From Beverwykella pulmonaria (Eukaryota > Ascomycota > Dothideomycetes > Pleosporales > Melanommataceae), in assembly GCA_001599595.1 (NCBI GenBank), contig BCHH01000016.1, positions 305,901-369,900 on the forward strand: DNA of 64,000 nucleotides, written 5' to 3'. Numbering within the stretch: position 1 is the first letter of the stretch; each line of letters begins with the position of its first letter. Shown in pieces: positions 14,600 through 26,300 of this stretch. The position numbers and the translations under genes were made by a program. The notes under the pieces were generated by a model. It saw only the letters and a list, made by a program, of their open reading frames with translations. It made no database searches and had not been told where the DNA came from.

Positions 14600-16354
14600 G
14601 GTGATGATAGGGGCGGTGGTGAGGGAAGAAAAGTGGAAGTGGGCACGCTGCTGTTTCGACACCTGTTGACGGGCAAAGTCTTGGGTCAAGGGAGCTGGGG
14701 ATGCGGCCCAAACAATGAGGGGATCGGGCCCTTTAATAGACGCCATTGCGGCGACATCGAGTTTGGGGACCTGGACGAGGCGCTGGCTTAGCGTCCACGA
14801 TGCAATGGTATACCGGTAGCCGAAGCGGTTCTTTCCGAGCGCTCGAGCAGACGATAATGGGCCGGGAGAGGCGGGCTCGATGGACCAGGGCGGCAGTGGT
14901 CGGGTCAGGATATCCTTTGTGTGTTTGGCAGCACCCCAGCGGGGTGCTGGCGTGGACGTTGTGGCCGTTGATGCTGAAAGAACGCGCCGTGGAGCACTTG
15001 CACACGGCCGCATTCTGGTTGCGATGCGCGCAGTTCGCCCTCACATGGCGACACGCTCACTAGTCGTGGCCAGGCACAGGGCCTGAAGAGACCAGCTGTT
15101 ATGAACCATGCGCACCCCGCTGGACGGCGCAGTTGTCAGACAGCCTGGGCGATGCTTGGAGGGGTCCTCGTGAAGGAGAATCTGGAAGCCCAGCAACCAA
15201 GCCCGCCCCGCGATTCGACGTCACACGCAAAATCGATCTGCGGTGCCCAGCCCGCTTAGTCACATTCTGCGTCCATTATTGGCCGCACGCGCAAACCCTC
15301 AGCTGCTGCTGCCAAAACTCGCCTCCTCGTGACGGCTCTCCAGCGCGTATTTCTCTCCGCCGGCCAGGCAATCGACGGCATCTCCAGGTGGCCCAGTGCC
15401 AAAACACCACGTACTGCCCATTTCGTGTCTCAACGGCACCGGGGCTGCAGCGGCGAGCCGTCGCACGAAGCGTGGCGGTGCTGATACCGTTCCGATTCCA
15501 GCCCGCGATATCTCCAAATCTAGATTGCGCCATTATTCAACCCCTGCACTATGATTGCATTTGTGTCGATTTGCAGCTTCGGACAGGCGGAGTGTGCACT
15601 GTGTGCCGGAACTGGTGAGGCATTTGAGCGCTGTGGAGAAAGGCTTTCCCGAGCTGTTGGAGCTGTCCTGCCGGGTGTGAAGCCGTGCTGGCCGTGCTGA
15701 CTAGCCGCTTCAAATTGACATGTGAGTTTGTTGGCATGGAAACAATTCACAACGAATGGCAGTGAACTCGGTATTATGCCGCATCTCTCGAATGCTTGAC
15801 AACGCGTAACACCACCGTAAAGTGTTCTTATTCCCACCAACGTCTGAGGAGAATGAGAATGGCCGGTGTATCAAGCAGAAGAGGATCAACTTTGCCCTAT
15901 GAAGCGCTAACTGTATTTGCCAGCAGGCCTTGTAGTACCTCCAAAACTTTATATAGCGAAAACATGCAGTGCACAACGCGCACAATCATTTTTTTTAAAA
16001 AAAAGCTCGCTTATCAAAATAATTCGTCGGAACGCAGCCCCGCGGCAATATGTCCACACCGCTTCTACCTATAAAACATTACCGTACAGCCGCCTATATC
16101 GTACCATCCATTCAGCCAGCGTTGACCGCCTCCACTATGTACATGCAAACGTGAAACACACGCACGCTATCTACGTGTCTGAACCTTCTGCGGAAATGAG
16201 GGTCCATTATTTTCCTTGCAAGGAATAAGGCTGAAGGTAGCGTCCGCGGCCGGCCGGTATCACCCGAACAGACCCCAGCACGCACCAAGAAATGTGAGGT
16301 TGTCTTGCACAACTGTCCACCATCCATCGTCTACGCTGTTTTCATTTCGTTCAG
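14600..16354. other. Intergenic, PEPCK promoter and ABC transporter 3' flank
   Basis: About 1.75 kb without a gene I can support. The half next to 14600 is the promoter of the PEP carboxykinase gene and is GC-rich. The half next to 16354 is A/T-rich, with a T/A tract at 15990-16005, and holds the 3' region of the transporter gene. Reading frames here are short and domain-free. Confidence 0.6.
14930..14948. promoter_or_regulatory. Inverted CreA-like sites upstream of PEPCK
   Basis: AGCACCCC, spacer AGC, then GGGGTGCT is a perfect 8-bp inverted repeat about 330 bp upstream of the PEPCK start codon. It contains CCCCAG (the complement of CTGGGG) and GCGGGG. Both fit the CreA/Mig1 carbon-repressor consensus SYGGRG, in opposite orientation. 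PEPCK genes are classic targets of glucose repression, so the site is plausible. Binding is inferred. Confidence 0.4.
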
Positions 16355-19300
16355 CTACTTCTCCGTCTCCTTTTTTGGCTTCTGCGCTGCTAGACGAAAC
16401 ACTGCTTTGATCTTGCGTAGTCCGCCGAGATACAGCCATGTGCATACAAACACCAGCGCAAAGTTGAACAAGATATACGCCCCTGTAGGAACACATCAGC
16501 GTTTGCACAAATATCACGTCGCGGGAAATTTTGAAGGGGAACGTACACATGATGCCAAAGTCGCGCCAGATATAAGTCGGCGAGATGTTGAACGAAGCTG
16601 CGAACGTCGTCCCGTCTGCATACTGACAGTATCCACAGTCCCCGTTCGCCTGCGTCTGCACATATCCGCCGGACTGGTTCGCAAAGCTGCCCGCGTACGT
16701 CTGGCAGTCTTGGCCGGGAGGCGGGGAAAAGATGGCTAACTCGCTAGTGCTACACTCGATCGGTACACCATCGAGTAGCAGTCCCAGAAAGCCTTCGAGC
16801 AGGTACTTGAATGGTGTGACCCAGTACATCCACGACTGCCAGAATGTGGGCAGTCCAGCGTATGGCACCACGACACCGCAAAACGATACAATGAAGGTAA
16901 AGAAGAGCGGGACGAATAAGGAGGCGAGCAGCTCGTTTGGTGAAAAGGCGGCGATTGCTTGTCCAAAGCCAAGATAGAACATTTCGAAAAGCATCACGAA
17001 GAGCCAGACACTAGCACTGGTATAGGTATCTCTGGGAAACCATGTCGCCCAGTACCAGCAGCACCCTATTTCGTCATAAGTATCCGTGTTATTGTAGTTC
17101 ACAAATTCACTTTTAAGCACTTACAGTAGATCGTTCCAGCAGCGATGCGATAGGGAACCTCGCTTAAGATAGCGCCCCAAACGAAAGCAGACCACGAGTA
17201 GATCTTGGAATTTCCCTCGCGTGACTCATAAATAGACCTCATTGACAGGAACCTGGGCTGTAGCTGTTGAATTAGAGGCGGGCATATGGTGAGTGTCATG
17301 AAAACGGAGAAGAGTCGGGATTGCATGTCGACCCGAGAGTTGCCAAGGTGCCAGAAAGTAAAGCTGTTGAAGAGACCGGTGAAAATATGGAGCATGAACA
17401 TTCCGATAACATACGGAGGGTCCCGCCATATGGCGACGAACGACCGATGGATAACCGCATACAGCTGCGTACCAAGAGGCATAGCGTACTCGCGGTCGTC
17501 GCTCGTCTTGTTACTCGATTGATGGGTCCGTCGTTCGCTAAGAATCTCCTGGATCTCGTGTGTCAACTTTTCATTCTCGGGCGATGACGCCCAAACGTCT
17601 CCCCAGTCTTTTCCTTTGTAGTCAGGGTTGCCTGCACCGATAGCCTCCAGCATGTATTCGGCTGGGTTCTGTTTTGGAGGACACTTCTTCGCGCCATTGC
17701 CCTCGAGGTAATCAAGCAAGACGTGACTGTCGTGACCCAGCTCACCGAAGTAGGCAGTGCGGCCTCCGCTTTTGAGCAGAAGAAGTTGGTCGAAGTGCTC
17801 GAAGAGAACGGATGACGGCTGGTGGATGGTACAGAGGATCGCTTGTCCGGCGTCTGCAAGTTTCCGAAGGAAGCGGACGATGTTGAATGCTGCTCCTGAA
17901 TCAAGTCCAGATGTCGGCTCATCCAAAAACATCAGAAGCTCAGGTTTCGAAGCAAGCTCAACGCCGATGGTGACACGTTTCCTCTGTTCTTGGTTAAGGC
18001 CGGAACCAACACTACCAATTGCGGCGCCTGCAATATCACGCATCTCAAGCAAATCGATGATCTTCTCCACGTAATCGTACTTCTCCTGCAGTGGCGTCTC
18101 CCTTGGCTGGCGTAGCTTGGCTGAGAATTGCAACGCCTCTCGCACCGTCGCAGTAGATTCGTGGACGTCCATCTGCTCGGCGAAACCAGTGGACCGTTGG
18201 AAGGATGAGGGCAGTGGTCGGCCGTCGACTAGGAAATCGCCTTTCACGACCCCGAATCGAATCCTCTGGGCAAGGGTATTCAACAGCGTGGTCTTGCCCG
18301 CTCCCGAAGCGCCCATTAACGCAGTGAGTTTGCCCGGCTTCACATAGCCTTGGACATCTTGAAGCAACTTGCGTTCGCCCTTCTCGTATGGTATTGTGTA
18401 GTTCACATTCTGCCAAGTAAAAATGGTCTCGTTCTTCACGACTCCGCTCACACTACCATCCGTGTTGGCGTTGGCGCTGTCACTGGCCGGCTCGTGCTTG
18501 AAATTTGCGGCGGTGGGCTCCGTCTTGCCATTCTCCTCGTCACTGGACCGAGCGTTCAACTCCATGGTCTTCTCTAATTGCTTGGGCACCTGGCCCCTCT
18601 TGTAGATGGTGACTGCGCCTCCGCCCTTGTTAGGCTTTTGGATTTCCATACCGAATGCCGTGAGGAAGACGAAGAAGAGGAAAAAAGCACATATGAAACC
18701 GAAGTTGCGCCATAGATGGGACCGAGAGTATTGGAATGCTACTTTGATGTAGTTGGCTCCGTTGACGGTAAGTGATCCCGGAGTAGACCCTTGGACAGAA
18801 CAACTTTGATATCTCGGATCTGCGTTGGTAACCTGCGGTACGATATATGGTGGTACGCATTCGAGCTCGAGGTTGTAGAACTCGTTAGCGAGCAGGGCTT
18901 CGAAGCCGTATTGGACAGGATTGATCCACCTGAGCCACGAAAACCAGGGGTGCATCTTGCTAGGTGGAATAAGATAGCCGGTGTAGACGATGAGTGCTTG
19001 GATGGCTACACCGGTGATTCGTGTTGCCATGTCGAGACTCCCTACTAGCGCGCCAATGGCTCTGAAAAATGCATACATTGTCATTGTTATTATCCATAGG
19101 AACAACAGTGAGATGAAGAACTGGGAAGCGGTTCGTTGAAGACCCGCCATAAAGTAGACGACGATGTCGAATATGAATACTTGGATCAGTACCAAAGGAA
19201 CATCGATAACGGTTTGGGCGATAGCATACGCAGCAGGACGGTAAAACGAGAAACTCTTGTGCTTGAGCAGGATCGGTCGGCTCTCGAACGCAGAGGTAAG

Positions 19301-21488
19301 TTCGGCAAGGGCGAGAAGAGCATTGAAGAGGAGCATGAAGAAGATGACACCGCCACGAGTAAAGGTGCCTGCAGCAGTCTTGGGTAGATTGAAGAACAAA
19401 GATCCGACGATAAGAGCTTGGAAGAAAATGCCTCCCCATTTGCCGGCAAGTGACTGTTTGTCGCCTACCATGACCAGAAATTGCCGCTTTGTACAGGCGG
19501 TGACTTGCTTGTGGAATGGTAGAGTAAAGTTCTTCTTCTTGGTTGCCTTGGTTTTGGCTGCGTGTCGCCTTTCTACTAGCTCCTTCGTCTCTTGCTCGAA
19601 CTCTTCGATTTCGGCAAGGTTGTCCTTGTGTTGCTGAGACTTGAGGAAAGCCTCTCCGAATTGGGCACCAGAGCGTGGGATACGGTTCTCCCAGCCATCC
19701 TTGATGTGGCGTTCGTGGTCATCCGTTACTGAAGTAATAAAGTCGGCTGAGGTCCATCGTTCGGGCTGTACGAAGCCAAGGCTCTTGACTAAGGTGTATT
19801 GTCAGTAACTGAGCAAGACGATTACGATACGAAGCTGTTAGTATCTAGTGAAGAATAAATCGCATCCAAACAATCCTTGCAAACGCCGTACATCCACCTC
19901 TGGCAGATACAGCAGGGCTTTGAAAAGTTGGCTTGATCTTGTTGACCTGGTGCTAGGATTGCTGACGCTGGCAAGCCTCACTAGATGCTGAACTTCGTGG
20001 GAGGGAACTCTAGGGGGGATTCGGCTTACAGTACTTCGCTGCATGATCGGACGGCCCGAAATAACAGCAGTGTCCCTCATGAATCAAGATGACCTTGTCG
20101 AACAGGTCGTACAAAGACTCCCCTGCCTGGTACAGAGCGACTGAGGTGGAAATACGTGCCATATTGGTGAGGGACCGCAGACTCTGAACGTACTCCAAGG
20201 CCGTGCTAGCGTCAAGTCCTCGAGTGGAGTTGTCCCACGATTGTACGGAAGCTTTTGTAATCATAGCTTCGGCGATGGAGACACGCTTTTTTTCGCCACC
20301 TGAAACTCCGCGTACAAACTCGTTGCCGACCTTGGTGTCCATGGTGTGCTCGATCCAGAACAGCTTCGATACGACCCTGAGGAACTCGTTCACGTAGTCT
20401 CTTCTAGACTCTCCCTCTTTCCTAGAGCTCTTGCCTGGTGTCCTGGTTTTCAGTGCAAATTTGAGGGTTTCCTTGACCTTGAGTGTAGCGTAGTGAAGAT
20501 CTTCTTCGGGGTTGTAGAGGATTTCGCTCCGATATTTATTCGACATCTCTTTTGCATCGGTGCCGCCGTAGGTGACTTCTCCCGTGATCTCTTCGTACCC
20601 GAATCTCTGGTTACCCAGTATCTTCAGGAACGTGGAACATCCGGCACCCGGGCGACCTAGGACTAGAAGCATCTCGCCAGGTTTGATGCAGCCTGAGAAA
20701 TCGTCCAAAAGGGTGCGCACTGGCGGCTTACCAGCGGCCTGCCGTGGGCCCTTGGTGACTAGATTATGCAGGAAGCGTACAGGGCCCAGGAAGATGTCGC
20801 CGACTGAGGGTTGCAGAGCCGCACCAAGGCCCATTCCCTTGACCGTGAGGTTCTTGAAAATGACGCCAAAATGTCGTGTCTGTTCCTCCTCTGAAGCCTC
20901 CTGTCGTGATGTCCCAAACATCCTGCTCATGAGTCTATTGATCTCTTCCTGCTCCTCCGTGCTCGACGCCGTGGCCGCAGTGTTGGTCCGGCTGATATTG
21001 CTTCTGCGCCTCGACAACACGCGGAACAAGTCTTCTTCCGTCATTGGCTTTGAATGTCCAGTGGTGAGGTCAGGCCGTTTCACAGACGAGGCAGGCTTAA
21101 TGGCGGCGAATCCCCCATCGTCATCGTCATCGTCATCGTCGTCAGTGTCATCATGCTTCTCAGAGAGGCCTTCCGCGATGGGTTCCTCCTTGTTGTCTGC
21201 AGGCGGTGATGGCACGACCGTGCTTACACTGGACGTGGAGGATTGGCCTGATTTTCCGAGGTTTGGCGCCGCAGTTGCAGCAGGTACACCTCCGAGAGAC
21301 ATGTAGTCGGGATATGTGCTGGAGAGCCCATCTGTGCGGCTTAGCGTTTGGGTTTGAGATGGTGTGTTCGACTGCTCAGGGGCCCCTCCAAGGTAGGATT
21401 GTTGTCGGCTCTGGTTTGCAGGTGTTTCGATCCAAGCTCCTGGTAGCTCGTCGATGCGTGGTGTGGGTTGCTCTGGATTTGAGGCCAT
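16355..21488 (-). CDS. PDR-type ABC-G multidrug transporter, full-size
   Basis: Plasma-membrane drug-efflux pump of the fungal PDR subfamily, 1589 residues, order (NBD-TMD)x2, from four exons: 21488-20030, 19788-17125, 17065-16547 and 16482-16355. The first Walker A is GRPGAGCST, with Cys in place of Lys, and the first signature is VSGGEKKR. The second Walker A is the canonical GASGAGKTT, and the second signature is degenerate (LNQEQRKR). This asymmetry is the rule for PDR pumps. The junction GTIYW-CCWYWATWFPRDT and the end YIWRDFGIMW-AYILFNFALVF match the family; the last exon ends in Lys/Glu-rich KKETEK. Without the last splice the frame would run on to about 16260 with unrelated residues. 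The first intron is unusually long (241 nt). Substrates cannot be read from sequence. Confidence 0.96.
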
Positions 21489-22345
21489 GACGGCGGCTCA
21501 AACTTTTCTAAGCGACCGTATCAGCCCAAAGTTCACAATTCGCGTTTGCTGACGTACCGACAAGGAGAATGTACAGTTGCGTTAAGGCGTGGCTCGTTGC
21601 ACCTTTTTTTATTGTGTCCGGTAGAGCGTAGTATATATTGAATCCAGCCTCAGTAATGGAAAAGTCCAGCGGCCTCGCACCTCTCATTGAAAGCGCACAG
21701 CTGTAAACGCTAAGTAAGCTGCCCGGTTATTACTTTAGAAGTCTGCCGTCTCAGACAAATGCTTCGAAGAAAAAAAGTCATTGATGTCATCACCATTACC
21801 CAAAGCGGACCGCGGAACGCGCTAAGTGGCCGTCTAAAGATACGCGGTCGGCGCTCTGTTAAGCCCGAGCAGTGGATCGCAGCACAAAACCCTCGATCGA
21901 CGCGAATCGCTGACCCGCGCGCCTCCAAATAGCACCCTGGGTACCCACATTTTGGAGCCCGCGGACTGCGGCCTCGACACTCGGGCTCTCGGGGGACCGT
22001 CTTATGGATGGCTGTACGAAGTCCGCATTTGCATGTACGCGTGTGCCCAGTCCCATAGATAAGATGACTGGCAACCATTTTTGTTTCCTTTCAGGTTAAG
22101 AATGATCATATATCTAAGAGAACGGCATCTAGACTCATGATTCTTGGCCGGGATTGCTCGGAACCAAGGCTCTGAGTCGGGACAATACACGTAGAGATAT
22201 GAACGATCGTGGACAACGCCAACGACTCGACGTCACCTTTTCAGCTAAGTTGGGCCGAACTACGTCAGGCATCGTGAAGCCCCCTGCGATTTCGACATGT
22301 TCGAGTTGAGCCTTTCCGGCTCCACGTTTTGCTCCACAAAACCTC
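21489..22345. other. Intergenic, promoter of the ABC transporter
   Basis: About 860 bp upstream of the transporter start. It contains a possible pleiotropic-drug-resistance element near 21809 and several CGG-rich stretches (21800-21975). No gene seen. Confidence 0.55.
21809..21816 (-). promoter_or_regulatory. PDRE-like element
   Basis: On the minus strand the bases read TCCGCGGT, one base from the yeast PDRE TCCGCGGA, about 320 bp before the ABC transporter start. Zn2Cys6 regulators of efflux pumps bind such everted CGG pairs. A single near-match of this size occurs often by chance. Confidence 0.2.
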
Positions 22346-22908
22346 TCAGTTCTGAATGGCCAGCCCATTTATCTTCGCCCACTCCCTGAACATCTTAACT
22401 ATTCTCAAGAAGTAGTCCTCGATTTGATAACCATCCAGGTACTTCGCTGTCGACGCCAATTTTTGTATGCTTTCTTCATCTTTTCCATTATGTTCTTTGC
22501 GAGGGCTTCGAGACCGGCATCAATGAGACGCGACATCATATCCTTGCGGATGGAGGGAAGTGTATCTGTATACCAGCCGTGTTGGCGTAGGGGATTGCGA
22601 GATACGAGGTGAATATCTTGGGCGTCGATAGACTGATAGACAACGTGCCTGCACTGAGTCCCTTTTTTGTTGATGAAGTCGTATTGTCCCTATATTCGAC
22701 TCTTGAGCTGCTCCACTCCAGCTTTCAATGCTTTATTTTCTTCCTCCAACGCAGCATGTCCCTGCTCTACTCGTGCTCTCTTCGAGCTACCCGGCGCGTC
22801 TTCCCTTTTCTCAAGCTCAACGACGCAACGCGAGCGTTTGAGGTTTGTCTCCGCTGTTGCTCGAACAGGCCGATTAGGTTGGTAAGGATAAGGGCTTTAG
22901 TATGCCAT
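22346..22908 (-). pseudogene. Broken gene with two nonsense codons and a frameshift, KIX-like C-terminus
   Basis: Read on the minus strand from an ATG at 22908, the frame looks coding but has TAA as codon 4 (22897-22899) and TAG at 22690-22692. Between them lies a basic segment and a coiled-coil piece, GHAALEEENKALKAGVEQLK. After the TAG it continues GQYDFINKKGTQCRHVVYQS and GWYTDTLPSIRKDMMSRLID. Near 22480-22495 the coding pattern shifts frame and continues as LASTAKYLDGYQIEDYFLRI before a stop at 22346. Both stops would be CAA or CAG with one C-to-T change, which is the CpA-to-TpA type of repeat-induced point mutation. The W..D.LP..R...M.R spacing and the later Tyr-rich helix resemble KIX domains of transcription coactivators; this is a weak match by eye. 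Introns hiding the stops are possible but none has good borders. Confidence 0.6.
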
Positions 22909-23662
22909 TTTACTGGATTATGTCGCAAAATATTGATGGGAGAAGAATGATGGACGTTCGGACATTAAGTGGGGTTGTGGTTTGTCACGCCTTGTAGTCA
23001 TGCTAGCACGTGGGTTGATCCTCGCAGGGGATCGCGTTGCGTCTACCGTGAGATTAACTAGTCCATTATCCCAGTCTCCTCTTTCTCAGTCCTAGAGGAA
23101 CATCTTACTACATGTTATCACATCCAACGAGCGCGTTCAGGACAGCCAAACAGAATCAAATAGATGGCAAGACGACCAACCTGCTGCTACTAAGTCCTAC
23201 TCTATCTTCCCGCAAGACAAGTATACATTAAATTTTCTTGTTCAACAACGATCCTCTTATTTCCTAGAGAGGGGAATGCGCAATATATCATACACCATTC
23301 ACATTAGGCCGACCTCCCATCAGAACTACAAATCTGCATAAACACTAACACTCCCAACTCGTCTCATCTCAATCAATGCCAACGGTGGCCTATATGGCTA
23401 CGGTCTTAGAGATAGCATTTGGAAACTACCCGCTCTGAGAAGGTACGAGCAGTGTTTACCGTCTCGATTTTCGCGCCGCTGATGCGGACAATCATGGGGC
23501 AATGCACACATGCCAGTAAAAAATATTACGCCACTTGCGTTTAGACAACCTCGACTCCGCGGTGTACCTAGGTAGTAACGACCGTAATGACCGTAATATG
23601 ACGAGAAAGCACAGTCCGCCTCAGAAAGTATCTTATAAACATAATAAACCAGTTCCCCCCTC
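22909..23662. other. Intergenic
   Basis: About 750 bp between the start of the broken gene and the 3' end of the bZIP gene. Moderately A/T-rich, with no coding signal I can support. Confidence 0.5.
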
Positions 23663-24771
23663 CTACCCCGCAATTCTCAACCGTCCCAACCCCCTCTCTC
23701 TCCTCCTTTTATTACTGATCTCCACCACCCTCCCATCCATACACCACCACCAATTTCGAAAAAACTTCTCCCCTACCTCCCACGCCTCCTCCACAAACTC
23801 ATTACCCTCCTCCAGCGCAACACTATTCCCATGACACCGCACCGGCTCCGCGTAATCGTCCATATCATGGATCATCTGCACGACAGCCTTTCCCTGGCCG
23901 TCGCCCTCATCCTCTTGTGCGATGGGAGGGCGTAAGGAGGACGGGAGCGCGAACATGCAGATTAACTTTTCGCGGATAGATGGCCATGGGAGGAGGTCGA
24001 GGAGTGGGTGGTGCGGGATGTTGAGTTGGGCGGGGGTTGGGTGTAGGTTGGGCGGGAGGGTAGAGAGGGAGCCGGGGGCAAGAGTGTGTAGGTAGAAGGG
24101 GTTGGAGATGTGGGCTGCTACGTTGAGTGCTGCGGCAATCGTTCCGAATGCGCGAATTACAGGCAGGTGCGGGATGTCGAAGGCGATGTCCGGTGTTAGT
24201 GGGAAGTTTAGTGGAGGAGAAGATTGGGAAGATAGTTGAGTGAGGGGTTGAGGGGACGATGGGGTAGAGGGTAAGGGGCTGGGCAGGATGGATAGATCTG
24301 GGGATGAGATTAGTGTGAAATGTAAGCTCGAAGAAAGAAGCCTTACCGAAATCCTGGAAGAGTTGGAAGTCCATCGGCTCTTGACTGAAATCCAACATTG
24401 GATAACCAATGTCTTCTGAGTTCCGGGGTACTTCTTCTACACCTCTAGATTGCTCGATAATGCTGGGCTCTGACGAGACTCTTGGCCCGTTGCTGAAATC
24501 AAGGTCTACAGCTACAGCTTCATCCTGAGGCTGTCTGAGTGATTCAGGCGGAGTGAGACTCTTGGCCTGGGCTTCCAGCGCCGCAATCTGCTCTCTTCGT
24601 CTCTGACCTGCCACAGAATGTTATTATCCAAAAAGATGATGTACGGTAGCCAGAGCGGCGAGACTCACGATATCTCCGTTGAGCTAGTACATTCAGCACC
24701 CTCTTCCGCTCCGGATCACCCGGCTCAGGTACGTTGTCTGGCGTCTTGGTTTTCCTTCTTCCTGCAGGCAT
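23663..24771 (-). CDS. bZIP transcription factor with DUF3425 domain
   Basis: Fungal bZIP regulator of 332 residues from three exons: 24771-24669, 24607-24347 and 24297-23663. The basic region is split by intron 1 and reads PERKRVLNVLAQRRYR then QRRREQIAALEAQ, giving the N-x7-R contact motif (N..R in NVLAQRRYR). The leucine zipper is short. The C-terminal half (AFDIPHLPVIRAFGTIAAAL, then LLDLLPWPSIREKLICMFAL, ending near NWWWCMDGRVVEISNKRRR) is the DUF3425 domain, usual in Pezizomycotina bZIP factors. It is presumably nuclear. It is transcribed divergently from a small membrane-protein gene 560 bp away, with three copies of an 8-bp motif between them. Target genes are unknown. Confidence 0.92.
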
Positions 24772-24860
24772 GTTGTTATGAAATGCAAAGGTTACGTTAG
24801 GCGTGGAGATGTTGATTGAGGAGGAGAGAGCGCAAGTAGAGAGTTAAATGGTCGCGGGTG

Positions 24861-24991
24861 AGCATAACGCTCCAACCCATGTCGTACATCGTTAAATGTA
24901 CCTAAAGTAGGATGGATGACATGCGCTATGCCAGTTCAGGTATAGTCGCCTGCGAGCATAACGCAAAAAGTGATTGGACGAAAGTTATGCT
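24861..24991. promoter_or_regulatory. Three AGCATAAC motifs in a divergent promoter
   Basis: AGCATAAC occurs at 24861-24868 and 24955-24962 (both extended to AGCATAACGC) and inverted at 24984-24991 (GTTATGCT). Similar bases follow two of them (GCTCCAACC and GCTCCAGCC). They lie 90-220 bp upstream of the bZIP start codon and also face the membrane-protein gene. They could be an autoregulatory bZIP operator; that is inference. Confidence 0.35.
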
Positions 24992-25334
24992 CCAGCCTAC
25001 CTTTTTGTCATCCTTGACTTCAAGAGCAATTCCAGGCAGCCCAGATAGGGTAACATGAAATTATGTCAGCCACCGCTTGCTAACGGCTAATCAGTTGTGA
25101 TTCTCGTTGTCTCGGCGTCATGGATTTTGGGAGATTGTCGTAAAGAACAGAGGGTAAGGCATGGCGATAAAAGGCCGCGAGCCATGCTTTCTCCAAGTTT
25201 GATAATCATCCTGCCAGTCAGCATCTCTGCCTTGAACTCTTCAATCGAATATTAGCCACTCTTTGTTGCCAAACAAAGTCCATCTACTCTCTGTCAGCTC
25301 AAACGCCGTACTGTTTTTACATTCAACTTCAATA

Positions 25335-25805
25335 ATGGCCCCATCTTCGACTACGTCTCACAACGCATCAAACCCCCTCCTCCCACCCAAGCCCTTGGAT
25401 GAGCAAGCACACCCACTTTCTCCCACAACCTCAGGCGCCATTAAAGCATTTTCCATCCTTCGCATCGCCCTGGGTGCTACGTGTCTCGTCGCCCCGCGCT
25501 GGACTTGTGCTCTCTTCCAGTACCCCATCGCAGAAAGTGTTTCTATACTGGCACGTTTCTTCGCTATTCGCGAGATTGTTCTCGGCGAGCTGCTCATGAC
25601 CGCCGAAGACAAGAATAGTGCGTCTGGAGGGAGGAGAGAGATCAAAAGAGCCCTTTGGGCCAATCTTGGGACGGATGCTGTGGATTTGTGCAGCATCGCT
25701 GTTGCTGTGGGGACTGGGACTATGGGAAGAGTGCCAGCGGGTCTCTTTGCAGGAGGGGCTGCAGCGTATATTGGGTTGGCGGTTGTGGGGTTGAGAGGGC
25801 TGTGA
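25335..25805 (+). CDS. Small multi-pass membrane protein, function unknown
   Basis: Intronless gene for 156 residues. I chose the ATG at 25335 (MAPSSTTSHNASNPLLPP); an in-frame candidate 24 codons upstream has a poorer context. The first ~35 residues are polar and Pro/Ser-rich. They are followed by about four hydrophobic helices: SILRIALGATCLVAPRW, a second containing ARFFAIREIVLGELLM, a third containing LWANLGTDAVDLCSIAVAVG, and a C-terminal GLFAGGAAAYIGLAVVGLRGL. The pattern R-F-x-x-R-E/D-x-x-LG, then a helix with D-x-x-D, resembles small DUF4267-type membrane proteins, judged by eye. It shares a promoter region with the bZIP gene. I do not know its function. Confidence 0.7.
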   Translation: MAPSSTTSHNASNPLLPPKPLDEQAHPLSPTTSGAIKAFSILRIALGATCLVAPRWTCALFQYPIAESVSILARFFAIREIVLGELLMTAEDKNSASGGRREIKRALWANLGTDAVDLCSIAVAVGTGTMGRVPAGLFAGGAAAYIGLAVVGLRGL

Positions 25806-26300
25806 GAGGGTGTGATCGATGTGGGTTGAGAGGAAGAAAGAGAGGCAAGGAACCACGGTAATGGACATTCGGACCGTTGAATTGAACTTTGGAAAATGCA
25901 TGGGTTGTAGTTAACGTGTTTTTGATGGAACAAGTAGAATAGAAATGAACGTAGTGTTGTCATACACCTTGCTACAGTGCCTTCCGGAGATCTTTGCATC
26001 GCGCCAGATAACATGGCTCCTAGTCGTTGGTCGTCGGTCGTGGAGCAATGGGACAAGACCTTGGGAAGTGCTTGGGCGTTCCGTGACAGCCTCGTGACAG
26101 CGCGGTGTTTGGTGAACGCGTCTGCGCGAGTTTGGGAGGATCTGCCGCGGTTGCCATGACGAAACCGCCAAGACTTCTGCCTGCCCCTCAAGAAATAAAC
26201 ACACATAGCCGCATATTGCAACTACACAAAGGCCCGTAAGTCTTCCTAACCACTGCAAAATGATGGCATCAGACTGAAAATTGCGACTGACATGTAGTCT
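25806..26300. other. Intergenic
   Basis: About 500 bp between two plus-strand genes, containing the 3' region of the membrane-protein gene and the promoter of the SNF2 gene. No coding signal beyond short frames. Confidence 0.6.

Noticed and set aside
16260..16354. Unspliced extension of the ABC transporter to 16260
   Set aside because: The frame passes a clear GTACGT donor and CAG acceptor; splicing gives the conserved last exon ending at 16355.
21112..21145. TCATCG repeat in the ABC transporter gene
   Set aside because: It encodes an Asp run in the N-terminal linker, common in PDR proteins.
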